Source: Sphaerisporangium krabiense (lineage in GTDB: Bacteria > Actinomycetota > Actinomycetes > Streptosporangiales > Streptosporangiaceae). From it: a stretch of DNA of 64,000 nt. This document shows, piece by piece, positions 1 to 9,407 of the stretch. Each line of letters starts with the position of its first letter. Position 1 is the stretch's first letter. Location: the NCBI RefSeq assembly GCF_014200435.1, contig NZ_JACHBR010000001.1:62001-126000 (forward strand), written 5' to 3'. Made by a program: the position numbers and the translations under genes. Below the pieces are notes generated by a model, which saw only the letters and a list, made by a program, of their open reading frames with translations, was not told the origin of the DNA and did no database searches.

Positions 1-1
1 G

Positions 2-1420
2 GGTCCGGCGTCCGATACAGGTGGTCCGACGTCCGGAAGAGTCCCGTTCCTGCGGGCGCACTGGGTGTTCCTCGTCGCCGTGGCGGCGGGGGCGGTGTTG
101 CGGCTGGTCGCGGTGCTGGGGTATCGGCCGGTGCTGTGGTTCTGGGCGGACTCGTTCGTCTACGTCAACGCGGCGCTCGACCCGCAGCCGCTGGAGTCGC
201 GCCCGTCGGGCTACTCGCTGTTCCTGTGGGCGCTCCAGCCGTTCAAGAGCTTCGCCGCCGTCGTGGTGGTCCAGCACCTGCTGGGCCTGGCCACGGCGGC
301 CTGCGTCTACGCGCTGCTGCGCCGGCGCGGCGGGCTGCCGGGCTGGGGGGCGACGCTGGCCGCCCTCCCGGTGCTGTTCGATGCGCACATGGTGCAACTG
401 GAGCACCTGGTGATGGCCGACCCGCTGTTCACGTTCCTGGTGACGGCCGGGGTGACCGTGCTGCTGTGGCGGCCGCGCCCGGCGGTGTGGACGGCCGCCG
501 CCGGGGGCCTGCTGCTGACGGCGGCCACGCTCACCCGCACGGTCGGGCTCGCGGTGCTGGTGGTCGCCCTGGTCGCCCTGGTCGTCGCGCGGGCCGGGGT
601 GCGGGCGGTCGTCGCGGCGGCGCTGGCCTCGGCGGTGGGGCTCGGCGGGTACGCGGCCTGGTTCCACGCCGAGCACGGGAGCTACGGCCTCGGCCAGAGC
701 AACGTGTGGCTGTGGGCCCGCACGATGTCCTTCGCCGACTGCGCGAAGATCCGGCCCACCGGCGAGGAGCAGGTCCTGTGCCCGGCGGACCCGCCCGGCG
801 ACCGTCCCGCGCCGCCCGTCTACATCTGGGACTCCGGGTCGCCGCTCGCCAAGGTCGGGAAGGACGCCGACCGCGAGCGGCTCTCGGGCGCGTTCGCCAA
901 GGAGGCGATCCTGGCGCAGCCGGTGGACTTCCTGCTCACCGGCGTCAGGGACGCCCTGTGGAGCTTCGAGTGGACCCGCCGGGTGTACCCGACGCCCGGC
1001 CCGCAGAGCGCCTACGTCTTCCCGTCCTCGGTGAAGCCGTTCACCGACAAGATCGCCTCATCCGGCCGCACCGCGCCCGAGCTGACGACGGCGTACCAGG
1101 GCGAGCGCGGCGACACCACGGTCGCCGAGCCCTACGCCGGCTGGATCCGCGCCTACCAGGAGCAGGGCTACGTCCGGGGTCCGCTGCTCGCGGCCCTGAT
1201 GCTGGCGGGACTGGTCGCGGTCGTCATGCGGTGGCGGCGTCTGGGCGGCCCCGCCCTGCTCCCGTGGGCCACCGCCGTCACCCTCCTGGTCCTGCCGCCC
1301 CTCATCGCCGCCTTCGACCACCGCTATGTCGTCCCGGTGCTTCCCATGGCCTGCCTCGCGGCGGGCCTCGCCTTCGGGCGGCGGTCGCGGGCCGGGGAGG
1401 GCCACGTGACAAGCTCATAA
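2..1420 (+). CDS. polytopic membrane glycosyltransferase-like protein (5' partial)
   Basis: The frame is open to the left edge of the window with no stop, so the true start probably lies outside. The first in-window start codon is GTG at 65, but the residues before it (VPFLRAHW) already look like the cytoplasmic lead-in of the first membrane helix. The protein is hydrophobic with about nine to ten predicted transmembrane helices. A luminal-type acidic motif ([10 protein letters not shown]) follows the first helix, as in GT-C or ArnT/PMT-like lipid-linked-sugar transferases. A long extracytoplasmic loop lies around residues 205-365. Family is inferred from architecture only; acceptor and donor are unknown. 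Confidence 0.7.
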   Translation, partial: GPASDTGGPTSGRVPFLRAHWVFLVAVAAGAVLRLVAVLGYRPVLWFWADSFVYVNAALDPQPLESRPSGYSLFLWALQPFKSFAAVVVVQHLLGLATAACVYALLRRRGGLPGWGATLAALPVLFDAHMVQLEHLVMADPLFTFLVTAGVTVLLWRPRPAVWTAAAGGLLLTAATLTRTVGLAVLVVALVALVVARAGVRAVVAAALASAVGLGGYAAWFHAEHGSYGLGQSNVWLWARTMSFADCAKIRPTGEEQVLCPADPPGDRPAPPVYIWDSGSPLAKVGKDADRERLSGAFAKEAILAQPVDFLLTGVRDALWSFEWTRRVYPTPGPQSAYVFPSSVKPFTDKIASSGRTAPELTTAYQGERGDTTVAEPYAGWIRAYQEQGYVRGPLLAALMLAGLVAVVMRWRRLGGPALLPWATAVTLLVLPPLIAAFDHRYVVPVLPMACLAAGLAFGRRSRAGEGHVTSS

Positions 1421-1426
1421 CATGAC

Positions 1427-1453
1427 CTAGGCTCACGTTCGCGTGGTGCCTAG
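1427..1453 (+). terminator. hairpin with TTCG loop between two genes
   Basis: CTAGGC (1427-1432) pairs with GCCTAG (1448-1453), and CACG pairs with CGTG around a TTCG loop. It sits 7 bp after the upstream stop and overlaps the -10 box of the next gene. It could therefore be a weak intrinsic terminator or an operator. There is no T-tract. Confidence 0.4.
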
Positions 1454-1456
1454 ACT
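1451..1456 (+). promoter_or_regulatory. -10 box TAGACT, leaderless spacing
   Basis: TAGACT is followed by six bases and then ATG at 1463. That places the expected transcription start at or next to the start codon. No convincing -35 is seen. Confidence 0.5.
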
Positions 1457-1462
1457 CGTGAC

Positions 1463-2650
1463 ATGGACGAACGCCGGCGTTATGAGCGCGCCACCGCCGG
1501 GCTGGAGCCGCCGCTGGCGATCCTGGACATGGACGCGTTGCGGGCGAACGCCGCCGGCATGGTGCGCAGGGCGCGCGGGAAGCCGATCCGGCTCGCGAGC
1601 AAGTCGATCCGTTGCCGGGAGGTCCTGCGGCGGGTGCTGCGCATGGACGGCTTCCGGGGGATCATGGCGTTCACGCTGCCCGAGGCGCTGTGGCTGGCCG
1701 CCGACGGGTTCACCGACATCCTGGTGGCCTACCCGACGGCCGATGGGGAGTCCCTGGCCGCGCTCGCGGGTGACGCGCGGGCGGCCCGCGAGATCACGGT
1801 GATGGCCGACAGCGTCGAGCACCTGGACCTCATCGAGAAGGCGGTCGGCGGGGTGGCCGATCGCCAGCAGATCCGGATATGTCTGGACATCGATGCGGGG
1901 TTCACCGCCTTCGGCGGCAGGTTCCGCGCCGGAGCCCTGCGCTCCCCCGTCCGGGAGCCCGCCGACGCCGTGGCGCTGGCCGCCGCGACCGCCGAGCGTC
2001 CCGGCCTGCGCCTCACCGGCCTCATGGCGTACGAGGCGCAGATCGCGGGCGTCGGCGACCGGGTGCCCGGTCCGTACGGGCGGGTCGTCCGGCTGATGCA
2101 GGAGCGGTCGCGGCGCGAGCTGGCCGTGCGCAGGGGCCGCGTCGTGCGGGCCGTCCGGCACATCGCCGACCTGGAGTTCGTCAACGGCGGCGGCACCGGC
2201 TCGGTCGAGAAGACCGCGCGCGAGAAGGCCGTCACCGAGATCGCGGCGGGCTCCGGCCTCTACCACCCGCGCCTGTTCGACTTCTACCGGGGCTTCACCG
2301 GCCGCCCGGCCGCCCTGTTCGCGCTGCCGGTGGTCCGCAGGCCCGCGCCGGACGTCGTCACCGTCCTCGGCGGCGGCTACCACGCCTCCGGATCGCCCGG
2401 GGCCTCGCGGCTGCCGCAGCCGTACCTGCCGGCCGGGCTGCGGTACGACCCGCGGGAGGGCGCGGGCGAGGTGCAGACGCCGCTGCTCGGCGCGGCGGCC
2501 CGGGACCTCGGGATCGGGGACCGGGTGTGGTTCCGCCACGCCAAGGCGGGCGAGCTGTGCGAGCGCTTCGACGCGCTGCACCTGGTCGAGGGCGACCGCG
2601 TCACCGAGACCGTGCCGACCTACCGGGGCGAGGGCAAGACCTTCCTGTGA
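1463..2650 (+). CDS. fold-type III PLP enzyme (amino acid deaminase/aldolase, alanine-racemase N domain)
   Basis: 395 residues. The N-terminal half is an alanine-racemase-type TIM barrel. Lys47 in the motif RLASKSIR is the expected Schiff-base lysine. The C-terminal beta domain resembles the D-threonine aldolase / D-serine dehydratase family, with a likely metal site near HAKAGELCERF and the closing segment. The family acts on D-amino acids or beta-hydroxy-D-amino acids; the substrate here is not predictable. The ATG is supported by a TAGACT box six bases upstream and the lack of a Shine-Dalgarno. It faces, and is not co-transcribed with, the minus-strand ABC/monooxygenase operon. Confidence 0.85.
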   Translation: MDERRRYERATAGLEPPLAILDMDALRANAAGMVRRARGKPIRLASKSIRCREVLRRVLRMDGFRGIMAFTLPEALWLAADGFTDILVAYPTADGESLAALAGDARAAREITVMADSVEHLDLIEKAVGGVADRQQIRICLDIDAGFTAFGGRFRAGALRSPVREPADAVALAAATAERPGLRLTGLMAYEAQIAGVGDRVPGPYGRVVRLMQERSRRELAVRRGRVVRAVRHIADLEFVNGGGTGSVEKTAREKAVTEIAAGSGLYHPRLFDFYRGFTGRPAALFALPVVRRPAPDVVTVLGGGYHASGSPGASRLPQPYLPAGLRYDPREGAGEVQTPLLGAAARDLGIGDRVWFRHAKAGELCERFDALHLVEGDRVTETVPTYRGEGKTFL

Positions 2651-2679
2651 GGCCCCGCGCGCCGGGCCCGCGCGACCGG

Positions 2680-4023
2680 TCAGGTGGGCTGCCGGGTGCG
2701 GGGGGCGGCGAGGCCGAGGTGGTCGCGGAGGGTGGGGCCGGAGTAGTCGGCGCGGAACACGCCCTTCTCCTGCAGCAGCGGGACGACCTTGTCGACCAGG
2801 TCGTCCAGGCCGGTGGGCGTGAGGTGCGGGACGAAGATGAACCCGTCGGAGGCGTCGGTCTGCACGAACAGGTCGATCGCGTCGGCGACGGCGCGCGGCG
2901 TGCCGATGAAGGTCTGCCGGGCGGACAGCTCGATGACCAGGTCGCGGATGGACAGGCGCTTCTCCTCGGCCAGCGCGCGCCACTTGGCCACGGTCGCGCC
3001 CCGGTCGCCGCGGAACTGGGCGCGTCCCTTGGACACGCCGACCTCCAGGTCCGGTTCGACGTCGGGCAGCGGGCCGTCCGGGTCGTAGGCGGACAGGTCG
3101 CGGCCCCAGATCCCTTCGAGGTAGGCGATCGCGGTCTGCGGGCTGACCTGCGCCCGCCGGATCTCGGCCGCCCGCTCGGCCGCCTCCTCCTCGGTGTCGC
3201 CGAGCACGCAGGTGACCGCGGGCAGGATCTTCAGGTCCTCGGGGCGCCGGCCGTGCGCGGCGAGCCTGCGCTTGACGTCGCGGTAGAACGCGCGGCCCTC
3301 CTCCAGCGTGCTGTGCCTGCTGAAGATGACGTCGGCGTCGGAGGCGGCGAACTCGCGGCCCTCGTCGGAGTCCCCGGCCTGGATGATCACGGGGTGGCCC
3401 TGCGGCCCGCGCGGGGCGTTGAAGCGCCCGGAGATGTCGAAGTGGCGGCCCTGGTGCCGGAACGCGCCGACGTCGCCGTCGCGGACGAACGCGCCCGCGC
3501 CGGCGTCGGCCGTGACGGCGTCCTGCGCCCAGGAGTCCCACAGCTCGCGCGCGGTGTGCAGGAACTCGGCGGCCCTGGTGTACCTGTCGGCCTCGTCGAG
3601 GAAGCCGCCGCGGCGGAAGTTCTCGCCGGTGAAGGCGTCGTAGCTGGTCACGACGTTCCACGCGGCACGGCCGCCGCTCAGGTGGTCCAGGGAGGCGAGC
3701 CGCCGCGCCACCTCGTAGGGCTCGTTGAAGGTGGAGTTCACGGTGGCGGCCAGGCCGAGGTGGGTGGTGACGGCGGCCAGGGCCGACAGCACGGTGAGCG
3801 ACTCGGGGCGGCCGACCACGTCCAGGTCGTGGATGCGGCCCTTCATCTCGCGCAGCCGCAGCCCTTCGGCCAGGAAGAAGAAGTCGAACTTCCCGCGCTC
3901 GGCGGTCCTGGCCAGGTGCGCGAAGGACGCGAAGTCGATCTGGCTGCCGGCGCGCGGGTCCGACCAGACCGTGGTGTTGTTGACGCCGGGGAAGTGCGCG
4001 GCGAGGTGGATCTGCTTGGTCAC
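2680..4023 (-). CDS. NtaA/SnaA/DszA-family FMN-dependent monooxygenase
   Basis: 447 residues, the usual length for this branch of the bacterial-luciferase-like (LLM) superfamily. It opens with the typical strand MTKQIHLAAHFPG and has the substrate-barrel segments AERGKFDFFFLAEG, NVVTSYD and QAGDSDEGREFA. Members use reduced FMN from a separate reductase and O2 to oxidise organosulfur or aminopolycarboxylate compounds. It is the last gene of the minus-strand operon that begins with the dipeptide-type permeases, 36 bp after the binding-protein gene. This suggests that the ABC system imports its substrate. The substrate is unknown; sulfur scavenging is a reasonable guess but is not shown. Confidence 0.88.
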   Translation of the reverse strand: MTKQIHLAAHFPGVNNTTVWSDPRAGSQIDFASFAHLARTAERGKFDFFFLAEGLRLREMKGRIHDLDVVGRPESLTVLSALAAVTTHLGLAATVNSTFNEPYEVARRLASLDHLSGGRAAWNVVTSYDAFTGENFRRGGFLDEADRYTRAAEFLHTARELWDSWAQDAVTADAGAGAFVRDGDVGAFRHQGRHFDISGRFNAPRGPQGHPVIIQAGDSDEGREFAASDADVIFSRHSTLEEGRAFYRDVKRRLAAHGRRPEDLKILPAVTCVLGDTEEEAAERAAEIRRAQVSPQTAIAYLEGIWGRDLSAYDPDGPLPDVEPDLEVGVSKGRAQFRGDRGATVAKWRALAEEKRLSIRDLVIELSARQTFIGTPRAVADAIDLFVQTDASDGFIFVPHLTPTGLDDLVDKVVPLLQEKGVFRADYSGPTLRDHLGLAAPRTRQPT

Positions 4024-4059
4024 GAGGTTCTCCTCATCGGGGACTCCGGTGCGGACGTC

Positions 4060-5700
4060 TCAGGCGCCGGGCCCGCTCACCCAGGCGTCGCCGAGCTGCT
4101 GGAGCCGGGAGTCGGCGCCGAGCTCGATGCCGTGGGCGGTGCGCGACAGCGCCACGACCGTGGTCAGTTCGAAGACGGGGACGGCGTGGGCCTGTTCGAC
4201 GATGAGCCGCTGGGCCTCGGCGAGGCGGGCGGCCCGCCGGGCGGCGTCGCCCGCGGCGAGCTGCCCGGCCAGGGCCTTCTCCAGCTCGGGGTCGTCGACC
4301 TTGTAGTAGTTGCTGCCGGTGCGGCCGAACGAGACGCGCAGCACGTCGCCGTCGGCGCGGCTCTGGTTGCCCCAGGACAGGTCGAAGTCGCCCTTGGCGT
4401 AGACCTGGAGGAGTTCGGGGACGGTGTAGCTCTTCAGCTCCAGCTTGAACCCGACCTTGGCGACCTGCTGCTGGATCAGCTCCAGCGCCGACTGGTTGGG
4501 GCCGAAGTTGGACAGCCACGTGGTGGCGAGGACGAGCTTCGTCCCGTCCTTCTGGCGCACGCCGTCGGGGCCCGCGGTCCAGCCGGCCGCGTCGAGCAGC
4601 CGTTTCGCCGCCTCGGGGTCGTAGGTGACGGCGCCGCTCAGGTCCGTCCAGTCGGGTGTGGTCCTGGACAGGACGCTGGTGGCGACGGCGAAGTCGGGCG
4701 TCAGGACGGTGTCGCGTATCTCCCTGGCGTTGACGGCCTTGGCCAGGGCCTGGCGGACCCGGACGTCCTTGAACACGGGGCTCGCGTGGTTGGGGAGCAG
4801 GGAGAACACGTTGCCGGGGTTCGGGCGGATCACCAGGGTGTACCCGCTGTCGCGCAGCAGGCGGATGTTCTGCGGCGGGACGGTGCCGATGGCCGCGATC
4901 TGCCCGGACTGCAGGGCCCCGGTCCGCACCCCCGCCTCTGGGATGATCTTGAAGACGACGGTGTCGAGGTACGCCTCGCCGCGGTGCTTGCGGTCGGCGG
5001 GCCCCCAGTCGTACCCCTTGCGCTTCCTCAGCACGACCTCGGAGCCGCGCGTGTAGTGGTCGAGGGTGAAGGGGCCCGAGCCGGCCAGGTTGGCGGTGTC
5101 CCGGTCCTCCACCGGCGTGGCGAGGGTGGAGGGTCCGAGGAGCCCGAGCGCCGCGGTGGAGCTGGCCTGCAGGAACGCGGCGTTGGGCGTGGTGAACTCG
5201 ACCTTGGCCGTCAGCCGGTCGACGACGTGCGTGGCCTTGTACCCGTTGAAGTAGATGATGGAGCTCGGCGCCTTGGCGCCGGCCTTGACGATGTCGTCGA
5301 AGTTGTCCTTCACCGACCGCGCGGTCACGGGGCTGCCGTCGGAGAAGGTGACGCCGTCGCGCAGCGTGAACGTGAACGTCCTGGCGTCCGGGCCGACCTC
5401 CCATTTCGCGGCCAGCCACGGGATCAGCCGTCCCGTGGCGGGGTCCTGCTCGGTGAGCGAGTCGACGAGTTGCCGGGAGACGTAGAGGGCGTCGTTGCCG
5501 GCGCCCGCGCCGCGCGGGTTGATGCTGATCGGGTCGGTGCTCAACCCGAAGGTGAGGGTGCCGCCCGGGCGCGGCGCGCCGCCCGAGGCGCCGGTGCTCG
5601 CGGTGCCCGGCCCTCCGCAGGCGGCCAGGAGCAGCGCGGCGGTCACGGCCAGCGCCACGGGTGCGGACGCGCGCAGGGAGTACGGCTTGTTCATCGGCAT
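4060..5700 (-). CDS. ABC transporter substrate-binding lipoprotein, family 5
   Basis: 546 residues. The signal peptide (residues 1-27) ends in a lipobox LLAAC with Cys28 as the lipidated residue. The mature part has the SBP_bac_5 fold: the N-terminal motif GGTLTFGLSTDPISINPR, then RFTFTLRDGV-like and YDPEAAKRLLDAAGW segments typical of peptide/nickel/opine binding proteins. It sits directly downstream of the double ATPase (13 bp gap) and upstream of the flavin monooxygenase. It is probably the periplasm-equivalent receptor that delivers the monooxygenase substrate. Ligand class cannot be read from sequence. Confidence 0.92.
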   Translation of the reverse strand: MPMNKPYSLRASAPVALAVTAALLLAACGGPGTASTGASGGAPRPGGTLTFGLSTDPISINPRGAGAGNDALYVSRQLVDSLTEQDPATGRLIPWLAAKWEVGPDARTFTFTLRDGVTFSDGSPVTARSVKDNFDDIVKAGAKAPSSIIYFNGYKATHVVDRLTAKVEFTTPNAAFLQASSTAALGLLGPSTLATPVEDRDTANLAGSGPFTLDHYTRGSEVVLRKRKGYDWGPADRKHRGEAYLDTVVFKIIPEAGVRTGALQSGQIAAIGTVPPQNIRLLRDSGYTLVIRPNPGNVFSLLPNHASPVFKDVRVRQALAKAVNAREIRDTVLTPDFAVATSVLSRTTPDWTDLSGAVTYDPEAAKRLLDAAGWTAGPDGVRQKDGTKLVLATTWLSNFGPNQSALELIQQQVAKVGFKLELKSYTVPELLQVYAKGDFDLSWGNQSRADGDVLRVSFGRTGSNYYKVDDPELEKALAGQLAAGDAARRAARLAEAQRLIVEQAHAVPVFELTTVVALSRTAHGIELGADSRLQQLGDAWVSGPGA

Positions 5701-5713
5701 GCTCCTGGGATGC

Positions 5714-7384
5714 TCATCGGCGGTGGCCCGGGATCGCGGCCAGCAGTTCGCGCGTGTAGTCGTGCCGGGGACGCGAGAAGACCTCCTCCGTCTCGCCCTC
5801 CTCGATCAGGCGTCCCGCGCGCATGACGCCGACCTCGTGCGCGACCTGCCGCACCACGGCGAGGTCGTGCGAGATGAACAGGTAGCCGACGCCGAGGTCC
5901 TCCTGCAGGCCGGCGAGCAGGTCGAGGATCTGCGCCTGGATCGAGACGTCCAGCGCCGACACCGGCTCGTCGCAGACGACCAGCTCGGGGTTGACCGCGA
6001 GCGCCCGCGCGATCGCCACCCGCTGGCGCTGGCCTCCGGACAGCTCGGCGGGACGGCGGCGCAGCAGCGAGCCGGGCAGCGCGACGGTGTCCAGCAGCTC
6101 GGCCGCGCGGCGGCGCCGCTGGGCGCGCGTCCCGAGGCCGAACGAGGCCAGCGGGTCCACGACGATCTGCTCGACGGTCAGGCGGGGGTCGAGCGAGGCG
6201 TAGGGGTTCTGGTAGACGACCTGCACGCGCCGCCGCAGCGCCCGCAGGCGGCGCCCGCGCAGCCGGGTCACGTCCTCGCCGTCGAAGACGACGCGCCCCT
6301 CGGCCGGCTCGGTGAGCCGCAGCAGCAGGCGGGCCGTCGTGGACTTGCCGGACCCGGACTCCCCCACCAGGCCGTAGGTGCGCCCGCGCCGGACGCTGAA
6401 GCTCACGCCGTCCACGGCGCGGAGCACGCCCCCCGGCAGCGGATACTCCTTGACCAGGTCGTGGACGGACATCAGCACCTCGCCCGCGGGCGCGGCGGGC
6501 GGGACGGCGTCGGCGAACGGGTCGCCGGTCGCGCCGGTGGCCCGCGCCCGCGCGGGCCGGGTGGCGCGGGCGGCCGGGCGCGGGGCGGCGGCCAGGCCGG
6601 GGGCGGCGGCGAGCAGGTCGCGCGTGTAGGGGTCGCGGGGCGCGGCGAGCAGCCGTCCTGGCGTGCCCTCCTCCACGACGCGGCCCTCGCGCATCACCAC
6701 GACCCGGTCGGCCCGGTCGGTGGCGATGCCGAGGTCGTGGGTGATGAGCAGGACGCCCATGCCGTTCTCGCGGGACAGCAGCCCGATGTGGTCGAGGATG
6801 CGCCGCTGCACGGTGACGTCGAGGGCGCTGGTGGGCTCGTCGGCGATGACCAGGCGCGGGCGCGCGGCGACGGCGATGGCGATCAGCACGCGCTGGCGCA
6901 TGCCGCCCGACAGCTCGTGCGGGTACTGCCGCGCCCTGGCCTCGGGGTCGGACAGGCCGGCGCGGCGCAGCGCCTCCACCGCCTCGGCCGCGGCCGCGCG
7001 GCGGCCGGCCATGCCGTGCACGATCAGGACCTCGGCCACCTGGTCGCCGATCCGTTTGACCGGGTTGAGGGACACGGCGGGATCCTGGGGGATCAGGCCG
7101 ATGTCGCGTCCGCGCACGGCGCGCAGGCGGCGTTCCCCCAGCCCGAGCAGGTCGGCGCCGCCGAAGAGGATCTCTCCTCCGGCGACCACGGCGTTGGGCG
7201 CCTGCAGTCCCACCACGGCGTGGGCGGTGGTCGACTTGCCCGACCCGGACTCGCCGACGAGCGCGACCGTCTCGCCCCGCGCCACCGTGAGGCTCACCGA
7301 CCGGACCGCGGGCACCTGGCCCGTGCCGACGCGGTAGCGCACCGAAAGGTCCCGCACGCGCAGGAGCGGCTCGTCGCCGGTCAT
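5714..7384 (-). CDS. dipeptide/nickel-type ABC transporter, two fused ATPase domains
   Basis: 556 residues containing two complete nucleotide-binding domains, DppD-like then DppF-like. The first has Walker A GESGSGKST (44-52), signature LSGGMRQR and Walker B LVIADEPTSALD. The second repeats Walker A, with signature LSGGQRQR and LVVCDEPVSALD. A proline/alanine-rich linker of about 40 residues joins them. I start at ATG 7384 because it overlaps the stop of the permease gene in an ATGA junction, showing translational coupling; longer open frame upstream is antisense-like noise. It powers import by the two permeases upstream. Confidence 0.93.
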   Translation of the reverse strand: MTGDEPLLRVRDLSVRYRVGTGQVPAVRSVSLTVARGETVALVGESGSGKSTTAHAVVGLQAPNAVVAGGEILFGGADLLGLGERRLRAVRGRDIGLIPQDPAVSLNPVKRIGDQVAEVLIVHGMAGRRAAAAEAVEALRRAGLSDPEARARQYPHELSGGMRQRVLIAIAVAARPRLVIADEPTSALDVTVQRRILDHIGLLSRENGMGVLLITHDLGIATDRADRVVVMREGRVVEEGTPGRLLAAPRDPYTRDLLAAAPGLAAAPRPAARATRPARARATGATGDPFADAVPPAAPAGEVLMSVHDLVKEYPLPGGVLRAVDGVSFSVRRGRTYGLVGESGSGKSTTARLLLRLTEPAEGRVVFDGEDVTRLRGRRLRALRRRVQVVYQNPYASLDPRLTVEQIVVDPLASFGLGTRAQRRRRAAELLDTVALPGSLLRRRPAELSGGQRQRVAIARALAVNPELVVCDEPVSALDVSIQAQILDLLAGLQEDLGVGYLFISHDLAVVRQVAHEVGVMRAGRLIEEGETEEVFSRPRHDYTRELLAAIPGHRR

Positions 7385-8280
7385 CGGCCGTGCCTCCATT
7401 CGCCGTCCAGCAGGCGCGAGATCCGGTTCGCGGCCAGGACGGTCGCCGCGATCGTCAGTCCCGGCATGGTCGTCATCCACCAGGCGACCGACAGGTAGTC
7501 GCGCCCGGCGGAGATCAGCGAACCCCACTCAGGCGCCGGCGGCTGCGCGCCGTACCCGAGGAAGCTCAGCGCCGACACCGCGAGGATGGAGGTGCCGAAC
7601 TCCAGGGCGGCCAGGACGAGCACGGGGCCGGAGGAGTTCGGCAGCACGTGCCGCACGAGCACCCTGATCCGGCGCGCGCCTCCGGCGTGCGCGGCCTCGA
7701 CGTAGAGGCTGTGGCGCACCCGCAGCACCTCGGCGCGCATGACCCGGGCGCAGGTCGCCACGCTCGCCACCCCGACCGCGATCGCCACGTTGACGGTGCC
7801 GAAGCCGAGGACGACGACCAGGGCCAGCGACAGCAGCAGCGCGGGTATCGCGAGCAGGACGTCGGCGACCCGCATGATCACGTCGTCCACCCACCCGCGC
7901 AGGAACCCGCCGAGCAGGCCGAGGAGGGTTCCGGTGGCGAGGCCGACGGACACGGCGATGATCGTCGCCTTGAGCGAGAGCGCGGCCCCGTGCACGGTGC
8001 GGGCGTACAGGTCGCGGCCGAGTTCGTCGGTGCCGAGCGGGTGCCCGGCCGAGGGAGGAGTGAGCTTGTCGGCGGGCACGGCGGCCAGCGGGTCGGCGGA
8101 GGTGAGCAGGCCGGGCGCGAAGGCCGCCAGCAACACGAGCGCGACCCAGGCCAGGGCGAGCAGGAGGCCGGGCCGCCTGGCCAGGAAGGCGAGCACCTCG
8201 CGGGCCCCGCCGCGCAGGGCGGTCCCGCGCGCCTCCGTGGCCGCGGCGTCCGGGTGGAACACGCCGGTCAGGTCCGTCAT
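7381..8280 (-). CDS. ABC transporter permease, DppC/OppC type
   Basis: 299 residues with about six transmembrane helices and the binding-protein-dependent transport motif region (HAGGARRIRVLVRHVLPNS) that contacts the ATPase. The N-terminus carries the OppC_N-type helix (LLLALAWVALVLLAAFAPGLL). ATG 8280 is preceded by the ribosome-binding sequence GAAGGGG at good spacing and lies 2 bp after the stop of the first permease. Its stop overlaps the ATPase start. Partner of the DppB-type permease in the same operon. Confidence 0.92.
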   Translation of the reverse strand: MTDLTGVFHPDAAATEARGTALRGGAREVLAFLARRPGLLLALAWVALVLLAAFAPGLLTSADPLAAVPADKLTPPSAGHPLGTDELGRDLYARTVHGAALSLKATIIAVSVGLATGTLLGLLGGFLRGWVDDVIMRVADVLLAIPALLLSLALVVVLGFGTVNVAIAVGVASVATCARVMRAEVLRVRHSLYVEAAHAGGARRIRVLVRHVLPNSSGPVLVLAALEFGTSILAVSALSFLGYGAQPPAPEWGSLISAGRDYLSVAWWMTTMPGLTIAATVLAANRISRLLDGEWRHGR

Positions 8281-8282
8281 CG

Positions 8283-9251
8283 TCACCCCTTCACGCCGCC
8301 GCGGCGGGCGATCCGCGGGTCCAGCAACGGGTAGACGAGGTCGACGGCCAGGTTGACCAGGACGAACACCAGCGCCGCGAACACCACCAGACCCTGGACG
8401 ACGGGGATGTCCTGGGTGGTCACCGCCAGCGCCGTCACCCGGCCGAGGCCGGCGCGCGAGAACACGGTCTCGGTGACGACGGATCCGGCGAGCAGGTTGC
8501 CGACGACCAGGCCCGCGACCGTGAGCGCGGGCAGGGCCGCGTTGCGCAGCGCGTGGCGCAGGTGGACGCGCGCCCGCCCGGCGCCCTTGGCCCTGGCCGT
8601 CTCGACGTAGGGCTCGCGCAGCGTGGCGGTCATGCTCTTGGCCAGCAGTTGCGCGATCATGGCGCCGGTGGGCAGCGCGAGCGTGACGGCGGGGAGCACG
8701 ACGCCGGCGGCCCCCTCGTCCCCGACGGCCGGGAACAGGCCGAGCCGGAAGGAGAAGACCTGGAGCAGCAGCAGGCCGAACCAGAACGGCGGGATCGCGA
8801 CGCCGAGGGGCGGCAGGCTCAGCAGCGTCTGGCGCAGCCACGCCGCCGAGACATAGGTGGCGAGCAGGGCGAGGCCCCCGCCGACGACGACGGCCAGCAG
8901 CAGGCCGAGGCCGGCGATCTGGAGGGTGGCGGGGAGCGCGCCGGCGATCACGTCGCCGACCGGCTGGTGGTTCTGCACGGACCGCCCGAGGTCGCCGTGC
9001 AGCATCCGGCCCAGCCGGGTGAGGTACTGGACGACCAGCGGCCGGTCGAGGCCGTACTCCTGGCGCAGCGCGTCGAGCCGCTCCGGGGGGATGTCGGCGT
9101 CCGGCCCGACGAGGAGCGCGACGGGATCGCTGGGAAGCATGTAGAGGATGGCGAACGACACGGTGAACGAGGCCCAGAGCACGAAGAGGGCCTGGGCGAG
9201 CCTGCGGGCGAAGTACCGCCACAGCTCCGCTCGGCCGGGCTCCGACGTCAC
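8283..9251 (-). CDS. ABC transporter permease, DppB/OppB type
   Basis: 322 residues, first gene of the operon. The N-terminal helix (FARRLAQALFVLWASFTVSF) and the following segment IPPERLDALRQEYGLDRPL are hallmarks of DppB/OppB permeases. Five further helices and an EAA-like loop (ETARAKGAGRARVHLRHALRNA) follow. The GTG start at 9251 has GGAGGA three bases upstream. Transcription is driven from the TTGACC/TATCCT promoter just upstream; the 5' leader is short, around 30 nt. Confidence 0.92.
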   Translation of the reverse strand: MTSEPGRAELWRYFARRLAQALFVLWASFTVSFAILYMLPSDPVALLVGPDADIPPERLDALRQEYGLDRPLVVQYLTRLGRMLHGDLGRSVQNHQPVGDVIAGALPATLQIAGLGLLLAVVVGGGLALLATYVSAAWLRQTLLSLPPLGVAIPPFWFGLLLLQVFSFRLGLFPAVGDEGAAGVVLPAVTLALPTGAMIAQLLAKSMTATLREPYVETARAKGAGRARVHLRHALRNAALPALTVAGLVVGNLLAGSVVTETVFSRAGLGRVTALAVTTQDIPVVQGLVVFAALVFVLVNLAVDLVYPLLDPRIARRGGVKG

Positions 9252-9261
9252 TCGTCCTCCT

Positions 9262-9317
9262 GGCGCTATTCCTACTTATCCTACCGGGAGGATAGGAAAG
9301 CGCCACGGCATGGTCAA
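9262..9317 (-). promoter_or_regulatory. consensus promoter with nested dyads upstream of the ABC/monooxygenase operon
   Basis: Read on the minus strand, TTGACC (9317-9312), a 17-bp spacer and TATCCT (9294-9289) form a near-consensus sigma-70-type promoter. The -10 is itself the left arm of a dyad, TATCCT-N6-AGGATA (9294-9277). A second, wider dyad pairs GGCGCT/AGCGCC (outer) and TTCCTA/TAGGAA (inner) across 9304-9262. A repressor bound here would cover the -10 and the transcription start. The regulator is not encoded next door and is unknown. Confidence 0.65.
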
Positions 9318-9407
9318 GAGATGGCGTGGAGGAATGCGCGCACGCGCCAGTGGCGGGCCCCGCGCCGAGGGGACCCGCGTGGCGGAGATATCAGGAGGAA
9401 AGGGGCG

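Noticed and set aside
1879-5826. A 1315-codon plus-strand open frame and a 742-codon minus-strand frame (1433-3661).
   Set aside because: Both are Arg/Pro/Gly/Ala-rich shadows lying antisense or out of frame to well-supported genes; long spurious frames are expected at this GC content.
9252-9304. Riboswitch or anti-Shine-Dalgarno attenuator: TCCTCC in the loop of the dyad could pair with the AGGAGGA ribosome site.
   Set aside because: TTGACC-17-TATCCT places transcription start downstream of TCCTCC, so that segment would not be in the mRNA.
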